Source of the DNA: RFSX01 sp965230215
GTDB taxonomy: Bacteria > Bacteroidota > Bacteroidia > Chitinophagales > Saprospiraceae
Length of the DNA stretch: 64,000 nucleotides
Direction: 5' to 3'
NCBI GenBank assembly: GCA_965230215.1
Contig: CBDDKN010000001.1
Span: forward strand, 2,356,001-2,420,000
How positions within the stretch are numbered: the first letter of the stretch is position 1; each line of letters starts with the position of its first letter. Positions 25,928 through 36,427 of this stretch are shown here, piece after piece. The notes below the pieces were generated by a model. The model had not been told where the DNA came from and made no database searches. It saw nothing but the letters and a program-made list of their open reading frames with translations. Position numbers and translations under genes: made by a program.

Positions 25928-26079
25928 TGTTGTGGATTTAATTTCGAAAGTCAATCTATTAATTTTATGCGAATGTAATAAAGTTTTTAAAACATAATTA
26001 ACTCAGTTTTAACGGAGTAGCTGAGCAATTAACCATTCGTTATCACATTAAAGGCGGTTAAAGTCGACTACACAATTAA

Positions 26080-29000
26080 ATGTTCTATATGAGAATCCTA
26101 TTAAGCCTACTTTTTGTAATTCTTATTGGTCATACTTCTTACAGTCAAAACAGCAAACGCTTTTTCAGAGCGATACCCGCTGGCAGTGAAATTGAAGCTG
26201 CACCAAATTGGGCTCAGCTTATGTATAGCGACAACCCATATGTAAGCCAGGTCATAGATGCATATGAAGCATATTACAGGCAAAACGATTTTGAAAAAAC
26301 TATTCATACCCAGAATTACAAATACTGGATCAAAAAAGTGGAACCGCTTCTAGATGACAACGCCACTATCCAAATTCCAACACTTCAGGAAGAAGCCCAA
26401 TTCTTCAAACAGCTCAAAGCCAAAAAGAAAAAAACCAATACAAAATCCATGGATGTGTGGTCAAGCATAGGTCCATTTGAAACTTACAAGAACAACACGC
26501 AAACACCCATTTCTCATCATTCCAATGTATATTCTATAACACAATCGCTGAATGATCCCAATCTTCTTATCTGTGGTACCGAAAGTGGCGGCGTGTTCAA
26601 GACAACTGATAAAGGCCAGACATGGACTCTGATTTCAAAAGATGAACCGTTTTCAAATGGCATCACAGCTGTGGCCATCGATCCCACTGATGATGATGTC
26701 TTCTATGTCTCGGGTAATAACAGGATTTATAAAAGCACAGACGGGGGTTCTACATGGACCGAAAATTATGGCTTGGGTGGATCCGCCTATGAAATAAAAT
26801 TTGACCCTGATGATCCCACGCACATCTTTATGGCCACCAATCAAGGTTTATTCGAATCTACCGACAATGCCCTTACATGGTCACAAATCTTGACGGAGAC
26901 GGTTTGGGATATCGACTGGCATCCCACAGATCATGATACTGTCTATATTCTGAAATCTAACCCAACAGAAAAGAAAACAGAATTCTTCAGGTCATTGAAC
27001 AGCGGTATGACATGGACATTGATCAGCACAGGCTGGTATGTACCTGAGGTTCCTGCAGAAGCCAATGAAAATGGTGGCAAAATCGGAGTATCTGCAGATG
27101 CACCTGATCGCGTTTATGCTTGCCTAATAGGACAAAGTAAAAATGGAGATAACGGATGGATTGGTATTTACAAAAGTGACAATTCCGGCACAAGCTGGTA
27201 TCTACCTTCAGGTCAAATCGGTGGTCCCTATGCAGCCATCAATACCATGCCATGGAATGCGGCCGCATATGGAAGCGGTTATCATCAGGGATTCTACAAT
27301 TTTGACTTCGAGGTATCACCTGCTGATGCCGACCTGATGTGGTTTGGTACGATCAGGTTAAGTGAATCGTCTGATGGCGGTTTCAGCTATGTCAGTATTG
27401 GTGCGGCCAACTCCACCCGATTAACCGACGTGCATGCCGACATACAATCAATTCATGTTCAGGGATCTGACATCTGGGTGGCCTCGGATGGTGGTATCAA
27501 TTACTCTAACGACAACCTCATGTCACACAGCTCACTTAAATATGGAATCAACGCACTTGACTTCTGGGGATTTGGTACCGGATGGAATGAGGATGTGCTT
27601 GTTGGAGGTAAATACCATAATGGTAATACTGTATATTATGATAATTATGGTATAGGCAATTCACATAATGTCGGCGGTGTAGAAGAAGCCACAGGCTATG
27701 TGAATCGTCTTGTCAACAAAAACGTTTACTTCAATCAGTACTGGAGTGGTTACACAGTATCCAAGATTATATCTGATACATTATATGGTAATGCAGTGAA
27801 TATAAATCCAGTTAACCTACTCCCCAATGAAAGCTATTTGACCTCCTATTCATCTGGTTTCTACCATCACCCTATCTACCCAGGTAAAATGATTGCAGGC
27901 AAAGACTCCATAATTTGGGCTTCAAATGATGGGGGTAGCAACTGGAGTGTCATGCATGAGTTTGGAACTGGTCGTGTACTGGAAATGGAATACGCCCGAT
28001 CTAATCCAGATGTGATTTACTGTGTTTTTAAACCCACAGACTCATACTGGGAATGGTGCAAAATTTACAAGACCATAGATGGAGGGCAAAACTGGACACT
28101 CCTTCCTGATGTGCCAAGCAATAACAGATGGCGTCTTGAAATCAGCGTAAACCCTATCGATGAAAATGAAATCTGGGTAGCCACAGTCAATGGCGGCAAC
28201 GGACAGAAAATATACAAGAGTGAAAACGGTGGCCAAAGTTGGACCAATATGACAACAAGTAGCTTTGATGGTGATAATATCAGAGACATCGCCTATCATG
28301 CTGGATCTGATGAACTTGTCTATGCTCTGACCAATCAAAGCTTTTATTACTACGACAAACCTGGAGGGGCCTGGATACAATATGATTCCGGATTACCGAT
28401 GATACAAAACTCAGGTTTCCTGCGCTTATTCTATCGGGATAGTAAATTGCGTATGTGCTCAAAAGGACGTGGTTTCTGGGAAGCTGATATGCCAATGGTA
28501 TTTGATCCGATCGCATTACCGATGACAAAAAGCGATACAGTTCAATGCGAGAGAGACAGTGTCGTTCTGGATTGCCATTCAGTATTAAATCATAACAATG
28601 CAAGCTGGTTGTGGACCATCACCCCTGCTCCCCAATATATCAGCAACAACCAAGACAGAAATCCAAAAGTGGTTTTCGGTTCTGCTGGCTATTATGATGT
28701 GGAGCTGGCCGTAACCGATGATAATAATGTTACCGATACCCGATCTATCCCTCAGATGATATATGTAGAACCAGCATGTACTGCAGATACGATACAGGGT
28801 AAAAGCATTGCCCTGGCCGATCAGGGCGATTGGGTGCAATTACCGGATTTTGATGTGTCAACAAGCACTTTTTCCATCACGGCATGGATCAAGCCCTCAC
28901 AAATACAGGACAATTATGCTTCCATTGTGATGAATGATGGTGTGGCCGCAGGGCTTAATTTCAGAGAATCAAACAACACGCTTGGTTACCACTGGTCTAA

Positions 29001-30060
29001 TGGGGGCTCATGGAGTTGGGATTCTAACCTGGTTGCACCCGTTGATGAATGGTCACATGTGGCTATGGTTGTTGATCCGACAGGTGTAAGTATTTTTCTC
29101 AATGGTCAAAAGGCCAGACACAACACAGCCATTTCACCAATTGACATGACAACATTTAAAATTGGAAGTTATAAAGGTTGGGGCGGAAGAAATTATAAAG
29201 GCGAAATTGATGAAGTAAGTATTTGGTCCAAAGCGCTTACAGATGATGAAGTCCGATTGCTTCGACATCTCACATTGGAAGACCACATCAGCGACCCCGA
29301 CTTCTTGTCGTATTATCAATTCAACAATGCCACTCCACAGATTCAGGATAAAGCAGGATTAAATCATGGCATTACAAATGGCAATGTGGTATTCAATGAT
29401 TGCTATGCTGCTTTTGGTGGAGGTGAATCCGATATTCAGTTGGTCAACACTGGCGGCAATTATGTATTCGGAAGTACAGGAATTGAATTAAATTTCCCAG
29501 CAACGGGCAGCGTTCCAAATGGCCAACTTGTAGCAACAAGAATAAATCTGCTTCCTTATCCAGCCTTGTTGAACAATGAAAATTTGGGCAGTTATTTTAT
29601 TATCAACAACTACGGAGACAATGGCTTTACGGATGTGTATGATATCAAGTATGATGATCCTTATTCCTCTCCTAGTTCTGATGCTGTGGCCAATCCTTCA
29701 TCTGTAAGATTGATAAGGAGACCTGCTAATAGTTATATGTCGGATTGGAATGTACTATGTAACATGAACAGTGTAGCTGGTGAATTCTACTCCTTTGCCA
29801 ATAATGCCAATTGCCAGAATGCAGAGTTTGGACAGTACTTCCTCAATCTGTGTCTGCCGAGTTCAATAGAAAACATGGATTACCAGAATGGTGAAACGAA
29901 GGAGGTGCGTGTATCTCAGTTTATCGAAGCCTACAATACCATTTTCAGCGGCGCCAATGTCTTATACTCATCCGAAGGCAGCATTGATCTGCTTCCTGAA
30001 TTTGAGGTAAAGACTGGCGGATTATTTGAAGCTAATAATTCTGGTTGTACCAATAATTAG
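26080..30060 (+). CDS. large exported protein with BNR/sortilin-like repeats, PKD and LamG domains
   Basis: 1326 residues with a signal peptide (RILLSLLFVILIGHTSYSQ). Residues about 140-800 hold repeated Asp-box/BNR units (TTDKGQTWTLIS, STDGGSTWTENYG, SNDGGSNWSVMH, TIDGGQNWTLLP, SENGGQSWTNM), as in sortilin-type beta-propellers. A PKD-like domain is at about 815-905 and a LamG/concanavalin-like domain at 907-1090 (FSITAWIKPSQI, WSHVAMVVDPTGVSIFLNG). The end (IDLLPEFEVKTGGLFEANNSGC) resembles a Cys-terminated C-terminal sorting domain rather than the usual T9SS tail. Likely a surface or secreted adhesin. ATG at 26089 is also possible. The stop overlaps that of polA. Confidence 0.82.
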   Translation: MFYMRILLSLLFVILIGHTSYSQNSKRFFRAIPAGSEIEAAPNWAQLMYSDNPYVSQVIDAYEAYYRQNDFEKTIHTQNYKYWIKKVEPLLDDNATIQIPTLQEEAQFFKQLKAKKKKTNTKSMDVWSSIGPFETYKNNTQTPISHHSNVYSITQSLNDPNLLICGTESGGVFKTTDKGQTWTLISKDEPFSNGITAVAIDPTDDDVFYVSGNNRIYKSTDGGSTWTENYGLGGSAYEIKFDPDDPTHIFMATNQGLFESTDNALTWSQILTETVWDIDWHPTDHDTVYILKSNPTEKKTEFFRSLNSGMTWTLISTGWYVPEVPAEANENGGKIGVSADAPDRVYACLIGQSKNGDNGWIGIYKSDNSGTSWYLPSGQIGGPYAAINTMPWNAAAYGSGYHQGFYNFDFEVSPADADLMWFGTIRLSESSDGGFSYVSIGAANSTRLTDVHADIQSIHVQGSDIWVASDGGINYSNDNLMSHSSLKYGINALDFWGFGTGWNEDVLVGGKYHNGNTVYYDNYGIGNSHNVGGVEEATGYVNRLVNKNVYFNQYWSGYTVSKIISDTLYGNAVNINPVNLLPNESYLTSYSSGFYHHPIYPGKMIAGKDSIIWASNDGGSNWSVMHEFGTGRVLEMEYARSNPDVIYCVFKPTDSYWEWCKIYKTIDGGQNWTLLPDVPSNNRWRLEISVNPIDENEIWVATVNGGNGQKIYKSENGGQSWTNMTTSSFDGDNIRDIAYHAGSDELVYALTNQSFYYYDKPGGAWIQYDSGLPMIQNSGFLRLFYRDSKLRMCSKGRGFWEADMPMVFDPIALPMTKSDTVQCERDSVVLDCHSVLNHNNASWLWTITPAPQYISNNQDRNPKVVFGSAGYYDVELAVTDDNNVTDTRSIPQMIYVEPACTADTIQGKSIALADQGDWVQLPDFDVSTSTFSITAWIKPSQIQDNYASIVMNDGVAAGLNFRESNNTLGYHWSNGGSWSWDSNLVAPVDEWSHVAMVVDPTGVSIFLNGQKARHNTAISPIDMTTFKIGSYKGWGGRNYKGEIDEVSIWSKALTDDEVRLLRHLTLEDHISDPDFLSYYQFNNATPQIQDKAGLNHGITNGNVVFNDCYAAFGGGESDIQLVNTGGNYVFGSTGIELNFPATGSVPNGQLVATRINLLPYPALLNNENLGSYFIINNYGDNGFTDVYDIKYDDPYSSPSSDAVANPSSVRLIRRPANSYMSDWNVLCNMNSVAGEFYSFANNANCQNAEFGQYFLNLCLPSSIENMDYQNGETKEVRVSQFIEAYNTIFSGANVLYSSEGSIDLLPEFEVKTGGLFEANNSGCTNN

Positions 30061-32837
30061 TGCGCTTGCAGCCAATTATCGCCTGTTCCGGCTTCAACCA
30101 GGATAGGCACTGAAAGGCCCGGTAAGGCATCCTTCATATTGTCGATGATAATTGGTGTTAATTCGTCCAGTTCAGACTTGTGTATATCGAATACAAGTTC
30201 ATCATGTACCTGCATGATCATTTTAGACTTGTATTGCTTCTCCTTGAAGATATCATGAATGCGAATCATCGCCATCTTTATCATGTCCGCAGCTGAACCC
30301 TGTATCGGTGTATTGATTGCCATGCGTTCAGCATTGGATCTGGCCAATCCATTTCTAGAATTGATATCTCTAAGAATACGTTTCCTTCCTACCAGGGTCT
30401 TGACATATCCATGCTCCCTGGCAAAGTCAACAATTTCAGTCATATAACGCTTCAATCCTTTGAACTGCTCGAAATAGTTCTCAATCAAGTCTTTGGCTTC
30501 CGCGCGCTTAATTCCCAATTGTCTTGAGAGGTTTGTAGCACCAGCACCATAAATAATTGAAAAGTTGACCGTCTTCGCATTTCTTCTTTGCTCTGCAGTT
30601 ACTGCATCAAAATCTACATTATAAACTTTGGCAGCTGTAGCACGGTGGAAATCCCTCCCTGCATTGAAAGCTTCCAACATGAATTCATCTTTGGAAATCT
30701 CAGCGATGAGACGTAATTCTATCTGAGAATAATCAGCTGCCAGCAATATATGATTCTCATCACGCGGGATAAAGGCTTTGCGTATCTCGCGACCGGCGTC
30801 ATTCTTAATTGGAATATTCTGAAGGTTTGGATTTTCAGAACTCAAACGTCCCGTGGCAGCTCTGGCCTGATTAAAATTACTGTGCACCCTCCCTGTTTTC
30901 TCATTGATCATCAAAGGTAAGGCATCAACATATGTAGACTTGAGTTTGCTGAACTTCCTAAACTCCAATATCTTATTTACGATCTCATTGTCTACAGCCA
31001 ATTCCGTCAGCTTCTCAACGTCTGTAGAATATTGCCCGGAGCTGGTTTTGCGCCAGCGATATGGAATCTTCATTCGATCAAAAAGCACCTCGCCCACCTG
31101 CTTGGGACTGGCAATATTGAATTGTGTACCGGCCATCTTATAAATGGCTCGCTCTTCATCCATTATATTCTTCTCAAGCTCTTTTGAATAGTTGTTCAGG
31201 AAGTCACCATCTACCCTAACGCCTTCGAATTCCATTTGAGCTAATACATCAATAAGAGGCGTTTCTACAGTATTATATAGCTCTGTAAGCTCTGCCTTTT
31301 CCAAATCTGTCTTGAGCTGATTTTGAATCTGCAAAGTGATGTCTGCATCTTCAGCAGCATAATCGGTCACCTTTTCAGGTTCGATATCACGCATACTGAG
31401 CTGATTCTTGCCACGCTTACCTATCAGTTTTTCAATAGGCACCATTTTATAGTTTAATAGCGCTTCAGAGATATAATCGAGCTTATGTCTCAAGTCTGGT
31501 TCTAAAAGGTAGTGCGCAATCATGGTGTCGAAATACTCGCCCTGAACTTCCACATCGTACCACTTCATCATCAGGATATCATATTTGATGTTCTGCCCGA
31601 TCTTTAGGATCTCTTTGTTTTCAAGCACCGGTTTGAATATATCAACACGTGCCATCGCTTCATCTCTATCTTCGGGAACCGGCACATAGTAGGCTTTGAA
31701 TGGCTCAAATGAAAAGGCCATCCCAACCAGTTCGGCAGCATTGGCATCTATGCCGGTGGTCTCAGTATCAAAACTGATAGCTTTCTGTTGTGACAACAAT
31801 TGCGCAAGAGACTTCATGTCTTCGTGTGTGTCTACCATGCGGTAGTCATGTTCTACATTTTCGATGTTCTTGTCTCCTATTGTATAAGTATTGCCACCAG
31901 ATGGCGCAGCTTTCTTAACTTCTTTCTGCTCACCTCCAAAAAGGTCTCCTTGTACAGGTTCTGTCTTTCCTAGAATGCTGTCTGCCAAGGATCTGAATTC
32001 AAGTTCTCGGAATACCTCTGTCAAAGCAGGTCTATCAAAAGCTTCTACTTCATATTTTTTAGCATCAAACTGTATAGGTACATCAATCTTGATTGTGGCC
32101 AACCATTTCGATTGCCTACCCTGTTCAGCATAGTTGATTACATTTTCTTTTTGTTTGCCTTTGAGTTGATCTGTGTTGTTAAGAATCTCTTCCACAGAGC
32201 CAAATTGCTTGAGCAGCTTCACAGCAGTCTTAGCACCAATCCCGGGGATACCAGGAATATTATCAACACTGTCCCCCTGAAGTCCCAATACATCAATCAC
32301 CTGCTCAACACGTTCAATATCCCATTTCTCAAGCACTTCCGGCACACCAAGTATATCTACACCATTACCTTGTCTGGATGGTTTGTAGATAAATATCTTG
32401 TCAGACACCAATTGTGCATAATCCTTGTCAGGCGTCACCATAAATACATCAAAACCTTCTTTCTCGGCTTGCTTGGAGATAGTACCAATAACATCATCCG
32501 CTTCATAGTTCGGAATAGATATAATGGGAATGTTAAAGGCCTTTACAATCTGTTCTATATAAGGCAATGCGATACCGATGTCTTCTGGTTGCGCATCTCT
32601 ATTGGCTTTATATGCTTCAAAAGCATCGTGACGAAATGTCTTACCTGGCGGATCAAAAGCCACAGCGATGTGCGTTGGATTTTGATTGCGCAATACATCC
32701 CATAGAAAACGTACGAAGCCGGTTATAGCGGAGGTGTTGATTCCTTTGGAATTGATCAGTGGTCTATTGATAAATGCATAATGCGCTCTGTATACAAGGG
32801 CATGCCCGTCAAGCAGAAATAGTTTCTTGTCACTCAT
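30057..32837 (-). CDS. polA: DNA polymerase I
   Basis: All three domains are present in 926 residues. The 5'-nuclease (1-290) shows LFLLDGHALVYRAHYAF and YEADDVIGTI. The 3'-5' exonuclease (about 325-520) looks active, with FDTETTG, QNIKYD and the YAAEDAD motif. The polymerase domain has motif A LLAADYSQIELRLIAEIS, motif B RRNAKTVNFSIIYGAGATNLS and motif C MIMQVHDELVFD. It fills gaps and removes RNA primers. The gene converges on the BNR protein with a 4-bp stop overlap. Confidence 0.97.
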   Translation of the reverse strand: MSDKKLFLLDGHALVYRAHYAFINRPLINSKGINTSAITGFVRFLWDVLRNQNPTHIAVAFDPPGKTFRHDAFEAYKANRDAQPEDIGIALPYIEQIVKAFNIPIISIPNYEADDVIGTISKQAEKEGFDVFMVTPDKDYAQLVSDKIFIYKPSRQGNGVDILGVPEVLEKWDIERVEQVIDVLGLQGDSVDNIPGIPGIGAKTAVKLLKQFGSVEEILNNTDQLKGKQKENVINYAEQGRQSKWLATIKIDVPIQFDAKKYEVEAFDRPALTEVFRELEFRSLADSILGKTEPVQGDLFGGEQKEVKKAAPSGGNTYTIGDKNIENVEHDYRMVDTHEDMKSLAQLLSQQKAISFDTETTGIDANAAELVGMAFSFEPFKAYYVPVPEDRDEAMARVDIFKPVLENKEILKIGQNIKYDILMMKWYDVEVQGEYFDTMIAHYLLEPDLRHKLDYISEALLNYKMVPIEKLIGKRGKNQLSMRDIEPEKVTDYAAEDADITLQIQNQLKTDLEKAELTELYNTVETPLIDVLAQMEFEGVRVDGDFLNNYSKELEKNIMDEERAIYKMAGTQFNIASPKQVGEVLFDRMKIPYRWRKTSSGQYSTDVEKLTELAVDNEIVNKILEFRKFSKLKSTYVDALPLMINEKTGRVHSNFNQARAATGRLSSENPNLQNIPIKNDAGREIRKAFIPRDENHILLAADYSQIELRLIAEISKDEFMLEAFNAGRDFHRATAAKVYNVDFDAVTAEQRRNAKTVNFSIIYGAGATNLSRQLGIKRAEAKDLIENYFEQFKGLKRYMTEIVDFAREHGYVKTLVGRKRILRDINSRNGLARSNAERMAINTPIQGSAADMIKMAMIRIHDIFKEKQYKSKMIMQVHDELVFDIHKSELDELTPIIIDNMKDALPGLSVPILVEAGTGDNWLQAH

Positions 32838-32929
32838 GGGATAAAAATATTCTTCTTTTTGTCTATGACTTCAATATCAGGCAAAAAATATTACTATTTT
32901 CCATATGCAAATTGTAATTCTCAGCATAC

Positions 32930-35900
32930 ATGTTTAAAACTTCCATTTTACCCCTTCTGTTCGCATGCATCGCAATTTGTATGTCTTCGATCTACATGCA
33001 TGCGGAAGGAACAGCAGAACTGGCACCAAACGACAGGATAAATATCAATGGGAATGTTACACATGATATCGCAGCGCTTCATATTGCCAGCTCTCAATAT
33101 TTTGACTTTGCCGAACGCGGCAATAATGATCCACTGAGCAGATTGTATGTACATATAAATGATCCTGATTCGGAGAGCCTATTCTTAGGATTCAGCAGAC
33201 CGCACCGAATGAACTCCAATGAAGCGCTCAATGTAGACATGTGGCTTGTAGATCCCGCAGGAAGGGATGTCTTCGGACCATTCAGATTGGATGATGAGAT
33301 CTTTCAAATTGATGACAGGTCTCAAGCTGTCGCTGGCCCCAATGTAATGAATGATCAGGGTTACCAAGCCATTGAAATAGATTCAGAAACACTGTCTTCC
33401 AGAGGTTGGTCTGGTTCTGGAGATTACTATATAGAGTTTAGAAATCGCAGTAATGGTCTTTCCATACTTTTTGATTATTGGGATATTACCGTTGCAGAAT
33501 CATCAGGCAACGCATTCTTTCCAAAACCTGGCCGTGTATGGGCCTACAATTGGTCCATCTTTGCCATCAATGATTTTGGCTTTCCCAACAGACCATTTAA
33601 TGGTGCCTTTTATGTTTGCGCCCCTGATGAATCGAGTCCTGGATCTGGATATATTTCTCGCATCGATTTCGATAACAGCGGATTCAGACCAGGTGCGTTT
33701 AATTTTTCATTCAACAGTTTTGGGCTTCAGCAAACGGAAAAAGTGACTGAAGACAGAAAAAGTGTGGAAAGCAGAAACTTAACGATTCCCGAGTATGCTA
33801 TTTATCTGAACGATCCTATTGATATTTGTCGGACGGCCAGTTTAAAATCAGCATCCCTAATTGGCCTGACCAGATGCGGTGCCAATGGATTCGAATTTAT
33901 ACTCGAAGGAGACAACAGTATTACAATAGATATTTTACTGGATTTTGATAAAGGCGATGGGATTTATACTCCTAACACTGCAGATCTGTTAATTGCTGCA
34001 AGCATAGAAAATGGAAACGAAACCAGATTGTATTGGGATGGCTATGATGGATTGGGGAATGATCTCAATACCGATCTGAATGCCACTATCCCGCTCAAGT
34101 TGCTTTTCGGCCAGCAGGCCTATCATTTCCCCATTTATGATGGTGAGTATATGTCCAACGGTTTTCGCATCGATAGAATTAGACCAAAAAGTGATGCTCC
34201 TGTTCTGATCTATTATGATGATAGCGATATTGACAGTGAATCCGGAACCGGCTCTAGTCTGATAGAACTGAATGGTTGTGCTCCAAGATGTCACAATTGG
34301 AATGTCTTCATAAGCGAAAACAGACCAGGCTATGGCAACAGAAATACGATCAATACATGGTGGTATGCGCATAGTTTTGAATCAAGTGAAATATTAGATA
34401 TACCGCCTTACTTCAATTGCAGTATTCAGGGTCCACGTTCTATATGTGAGAAGGACACAGCATTCCTGCAATTGCGGCCAGAAGTATTTCCATATGCTGC
34501 TGATGAACCGCGTATTACAGGGATCAAATGGTCAGGTCCTTCTATCGTTGGCGATACCAATAAGCTGTTTGTATTTTTTGACGGACCAGGCACTTATTCT
34601 GCGGAGTTGTTTTGGACATCAGAGAATGGGGATCAGTGCTCGAATTTATGTGAATACACAGTAGACCTTATTCCAGCATTTGAAAGTCGGATTGATACAA
34701 TCATAAACTTTGGTGATAGTCTGATTATCAATAATCAGTTGTACACTGCTGAAGGCGAGTATATGCAAAACCTGCTTAGCCAGAATGGATGCGATTCCAC
34801 CTTGATTATAAAGCTTGGGTTTGATATTCCGGAATTGACAATTGATTGCCAATTGGAACAGGAGGAAATATTATGTGAAGGTGCATCAGCATTAATCACC
34901 GCTGGTTTAATATACAGCGATAGCCTTCTAATCAACACGCCAAGAAATATCGAATGGCGTGGGGCTGATTTTAACCGCATTAATGATTATGAAATATTGG
35001 CCGAAGCATCGGGTAGATATGAATTCATGTTTGAGTATCTGGATTACCGGGACTCATTGCGACAATCCAACTGTTTTATCGATGTCGAATCTTTCCCAAG
35101 CTATACAGACAGCTTCCCGGTTTCACTGATAGAAGGAGAAAGCTATATCAATAATGGTGTGGAATATCATGAGGAGGGCGAGTATATACAGCACCTGATT
35201 AGCAAAGATGGCTGCGATAGTACACTTATCATCACGATTATAGGTCAGGAGCTGCCATTACCGGAACAGTATATCAAATATGATTTCAATGATTGCCGCT
35301 CATCAGATTATAGTCTACTAACAGCCAGTACACAAAATGACTGTGGCAACATCAGGGCATTCCATGCGGATAGAGAAAATGCAATCACAAATCCGCATAG
35401 CTGTACTGCAGGTGTGGAAGGAGAGGCCATCTGTATTGCTTCTATTGATGCCTGTGAAATAGATTCTTCCAGTTTTGACCAGGCTTTGAAATTCAGGATA
35501 CTGTTCACCCCTGAAGCATCACAATCTTTTAATTTCCAATCATTACAGTTTTTCCAAAAGGCACCAGAATTCTATCAATGGACAACAGGACAATCAGGGC
35601 CCAACAATTATCCGGCTAAATTCGGTCTCGAGATAAGCGTAAACGGACAAATCGTATATAGCGAAAGAGATAGAAATACTAGCAACGCGTGGCAATTCGA
35701 ATATTTTAACTTGAGTGATGTCGATAGCTTGGTCCTTGATGGCAATGCCTTACTGGAAATAAGTTTGCTTCCTTATTGTACAAAAGGGATTGATTCAAAT
35801 GTAAGTGCATGGGATATTGATGAATTGTATCTGGCATTTGAATGCGTAGAGGCAAGCAATAGATTGGTCTCAGGAACAATCAAAGATGCTCGAGGGAATG

Positions 35901-36361
35901 CCATTTCTGAAGTGACACTGGCTTTGCAGCAATCAAACGCGGAGCATATCAATCATTTTACTGATGTTGATGAAAACGGTAAATTCCAAATTGAACTACC
36001 GGATGCATTTGTAGGCGAACTTGTTTTTTCAAAACAAGATTTAATTCTAAACAGGCTGAGCACCCTAGATGCCACAATCATTCAATCTCATGTAAGCGGT
36101 GTGAACACACTCGACAGCTCATTGAAAAAACTGGCCGCTGATCTCAATCAAAATGGGAGCATTACAATAGAAGATATAGAATTATTAAAATCCATCATCC
36201 TGGAAACAAAAGCAGATGAGCTAAGCGAAGATCAATGGCTTTTTATCATTGAAAGACAAGCTTATGATCCGCAGTTAAATATGATATCTATTGATGGAAG
36301 TGATGGATCTATACAGCTCAAAGTGACCGGTGTGAAGATCGGTGATGTATCGGGTCAATAA
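32930..36361 (+). CDS. giant exported protein with dockerin-like end, paralogue of the 55892 gene
   Basis: 1143 residues. A signal peptide ends near residue 25, then EGTAELAPN starts the mature protein. Residues 25-480 match the paralogue segment by segment (YVHINDPDSES, WAYNWSIFAINDFGFPNRPFNGAFYVCAPD, EYAIYLNDPIDICR). Two Ig/PKD-like repeats follow, each closing in NGCDST or DGCDST. A domain near 780-980 (YDFNDCRSSDY, LPYCTKG) and a carboxypeptidase-regulatory-like domain come next. It ends with a dockerin-type segment DLNQNGSITIEDIELLKSIIL and stops at GVKIGDVSGQ. Unlike the paralogue it has no T9SS C-terminal domain, so its export is unclear. Confidence 0.8.
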   Translation: MFKTSILPLLFACIAICMSSIYMHAEGTAELAPNDRININGNVTHDIAALHIASSQYFDFAERGNNDPLSRLYVHINDPDSESLFLGFSRPHRMNSNEALNVDMWLVDPAGRDVFGPFRLDDEIFQIDDRSQAVAGPNVMNDQGYQAIEIDSETLSSRGWSGSGDYYIEFRNRSNGLSILFDYWDITVAESSGNAFFPKPGRVWAYNWSIFAINDFGFPNRPFNGAFYVCAPDESSPGSGYISRIDFDNSGFRPGAFNFSFNSFGLQQTEKVTEDRKSVESRNLTIPEYAIYLNDPIDICRTASLKSASLIGLTRCGANGFEFILEGDNSITIDILLDFDKGDGIYTPNTADLLIAASIENGNETRLYWDGYDGLGNDLNTDLNATIPLKLLFGQQAYHFPIYDGEYMSNGFRIDRIRPKSDAPVLIYYDDSDIDSESGTGSSLIELNGCAPRCHNWNVFISENRPGYGNRNTINTWWYAHSFESSEILDIPPYFNCSIQGPRSICEKDTAFLQLRPEVFPYAADEPRITGIKWSGPSIVGDTNKLFVFFDGPGTYSAELFWTSENGDQCSNLCEYTVDLIPAFESRIDTIINFGDSLIINNQLYTAEGEYMQNLLSQNGCDSTLIIKLGFDIPELTIDCQLEQEEILCEGASALITAGLIYSDSLLINTPRNIEWRGADFNRINDYEILAEASGRYEFMFEYLDYRDSLRQSNCFIDVESFPSYTDSFPVSLIEGESYINNGVEYHEEGEYIQHLISKDGCDSTLIITIIGQELPLPEQYIKYDFNDCRSSDYSLLTASTQNDCGNIRAFHADRENAITNPHSCTAGVEGEAICIASIDACEIDSSSFDQALKFRILFTPEASQSFNFQSLQFFQKAPEFYQWTTGQSGPNNYPAKFGLEISVNGQIVYSERDRNTSNAWQFEYFNLSDVDSLVLDGNALLEISLLPYCTKGIDSNVSAWDIDELYLAFECVEASNRLVSGTIKDARGNAISEVTLALQQSNAEHINHFTDVDENGKFQIELPDAFVGELVFSKQDLILNRLSTLDATIIQSHVSGVNTLDSSLKKLAADLNQNGSITIEDIELLKSIILETKADELSEDQWLFIIERQAYDPQLNMISIDGSDGSIQLKVTGVKIGDVSGQ

Positions 36362-36404
36362 AAAAAGCCCCACTGACGATCTTAGATGTCAGCGAGGCTT
36401 TTAT
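36362..36404. terminator. bidirectional terminator after the giant exported gene
   Basis: AAGCCCCACTGAC and GTCAGCGAGGCTT pair over 13 positions with two mismatches, flanked by A and T runs on both sides. It serves the plus gene ending at 36361 and probably the DUF3078 gene. Confidence 0.8.
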
Positions 36405-36427
36405 ATATTTTGGATTCTTGTTTCTAA

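Noticed and set aside
28042..28380. Minus-strand frames inside the BNR protein gene
   Set aside because: Several overlapping open frames occur opposite a long, repeat-containing coding region; such frames are expected by chance there.
32112..32705. 594-bp plus-strand open frame (197 codons)
   Set aside because: It lies wholly antisense to the 5'-nuclease domain of polA, whose motifs are intact. The predicted protein is rich in Ile/Phe/Tyr/Arg without domain structure.
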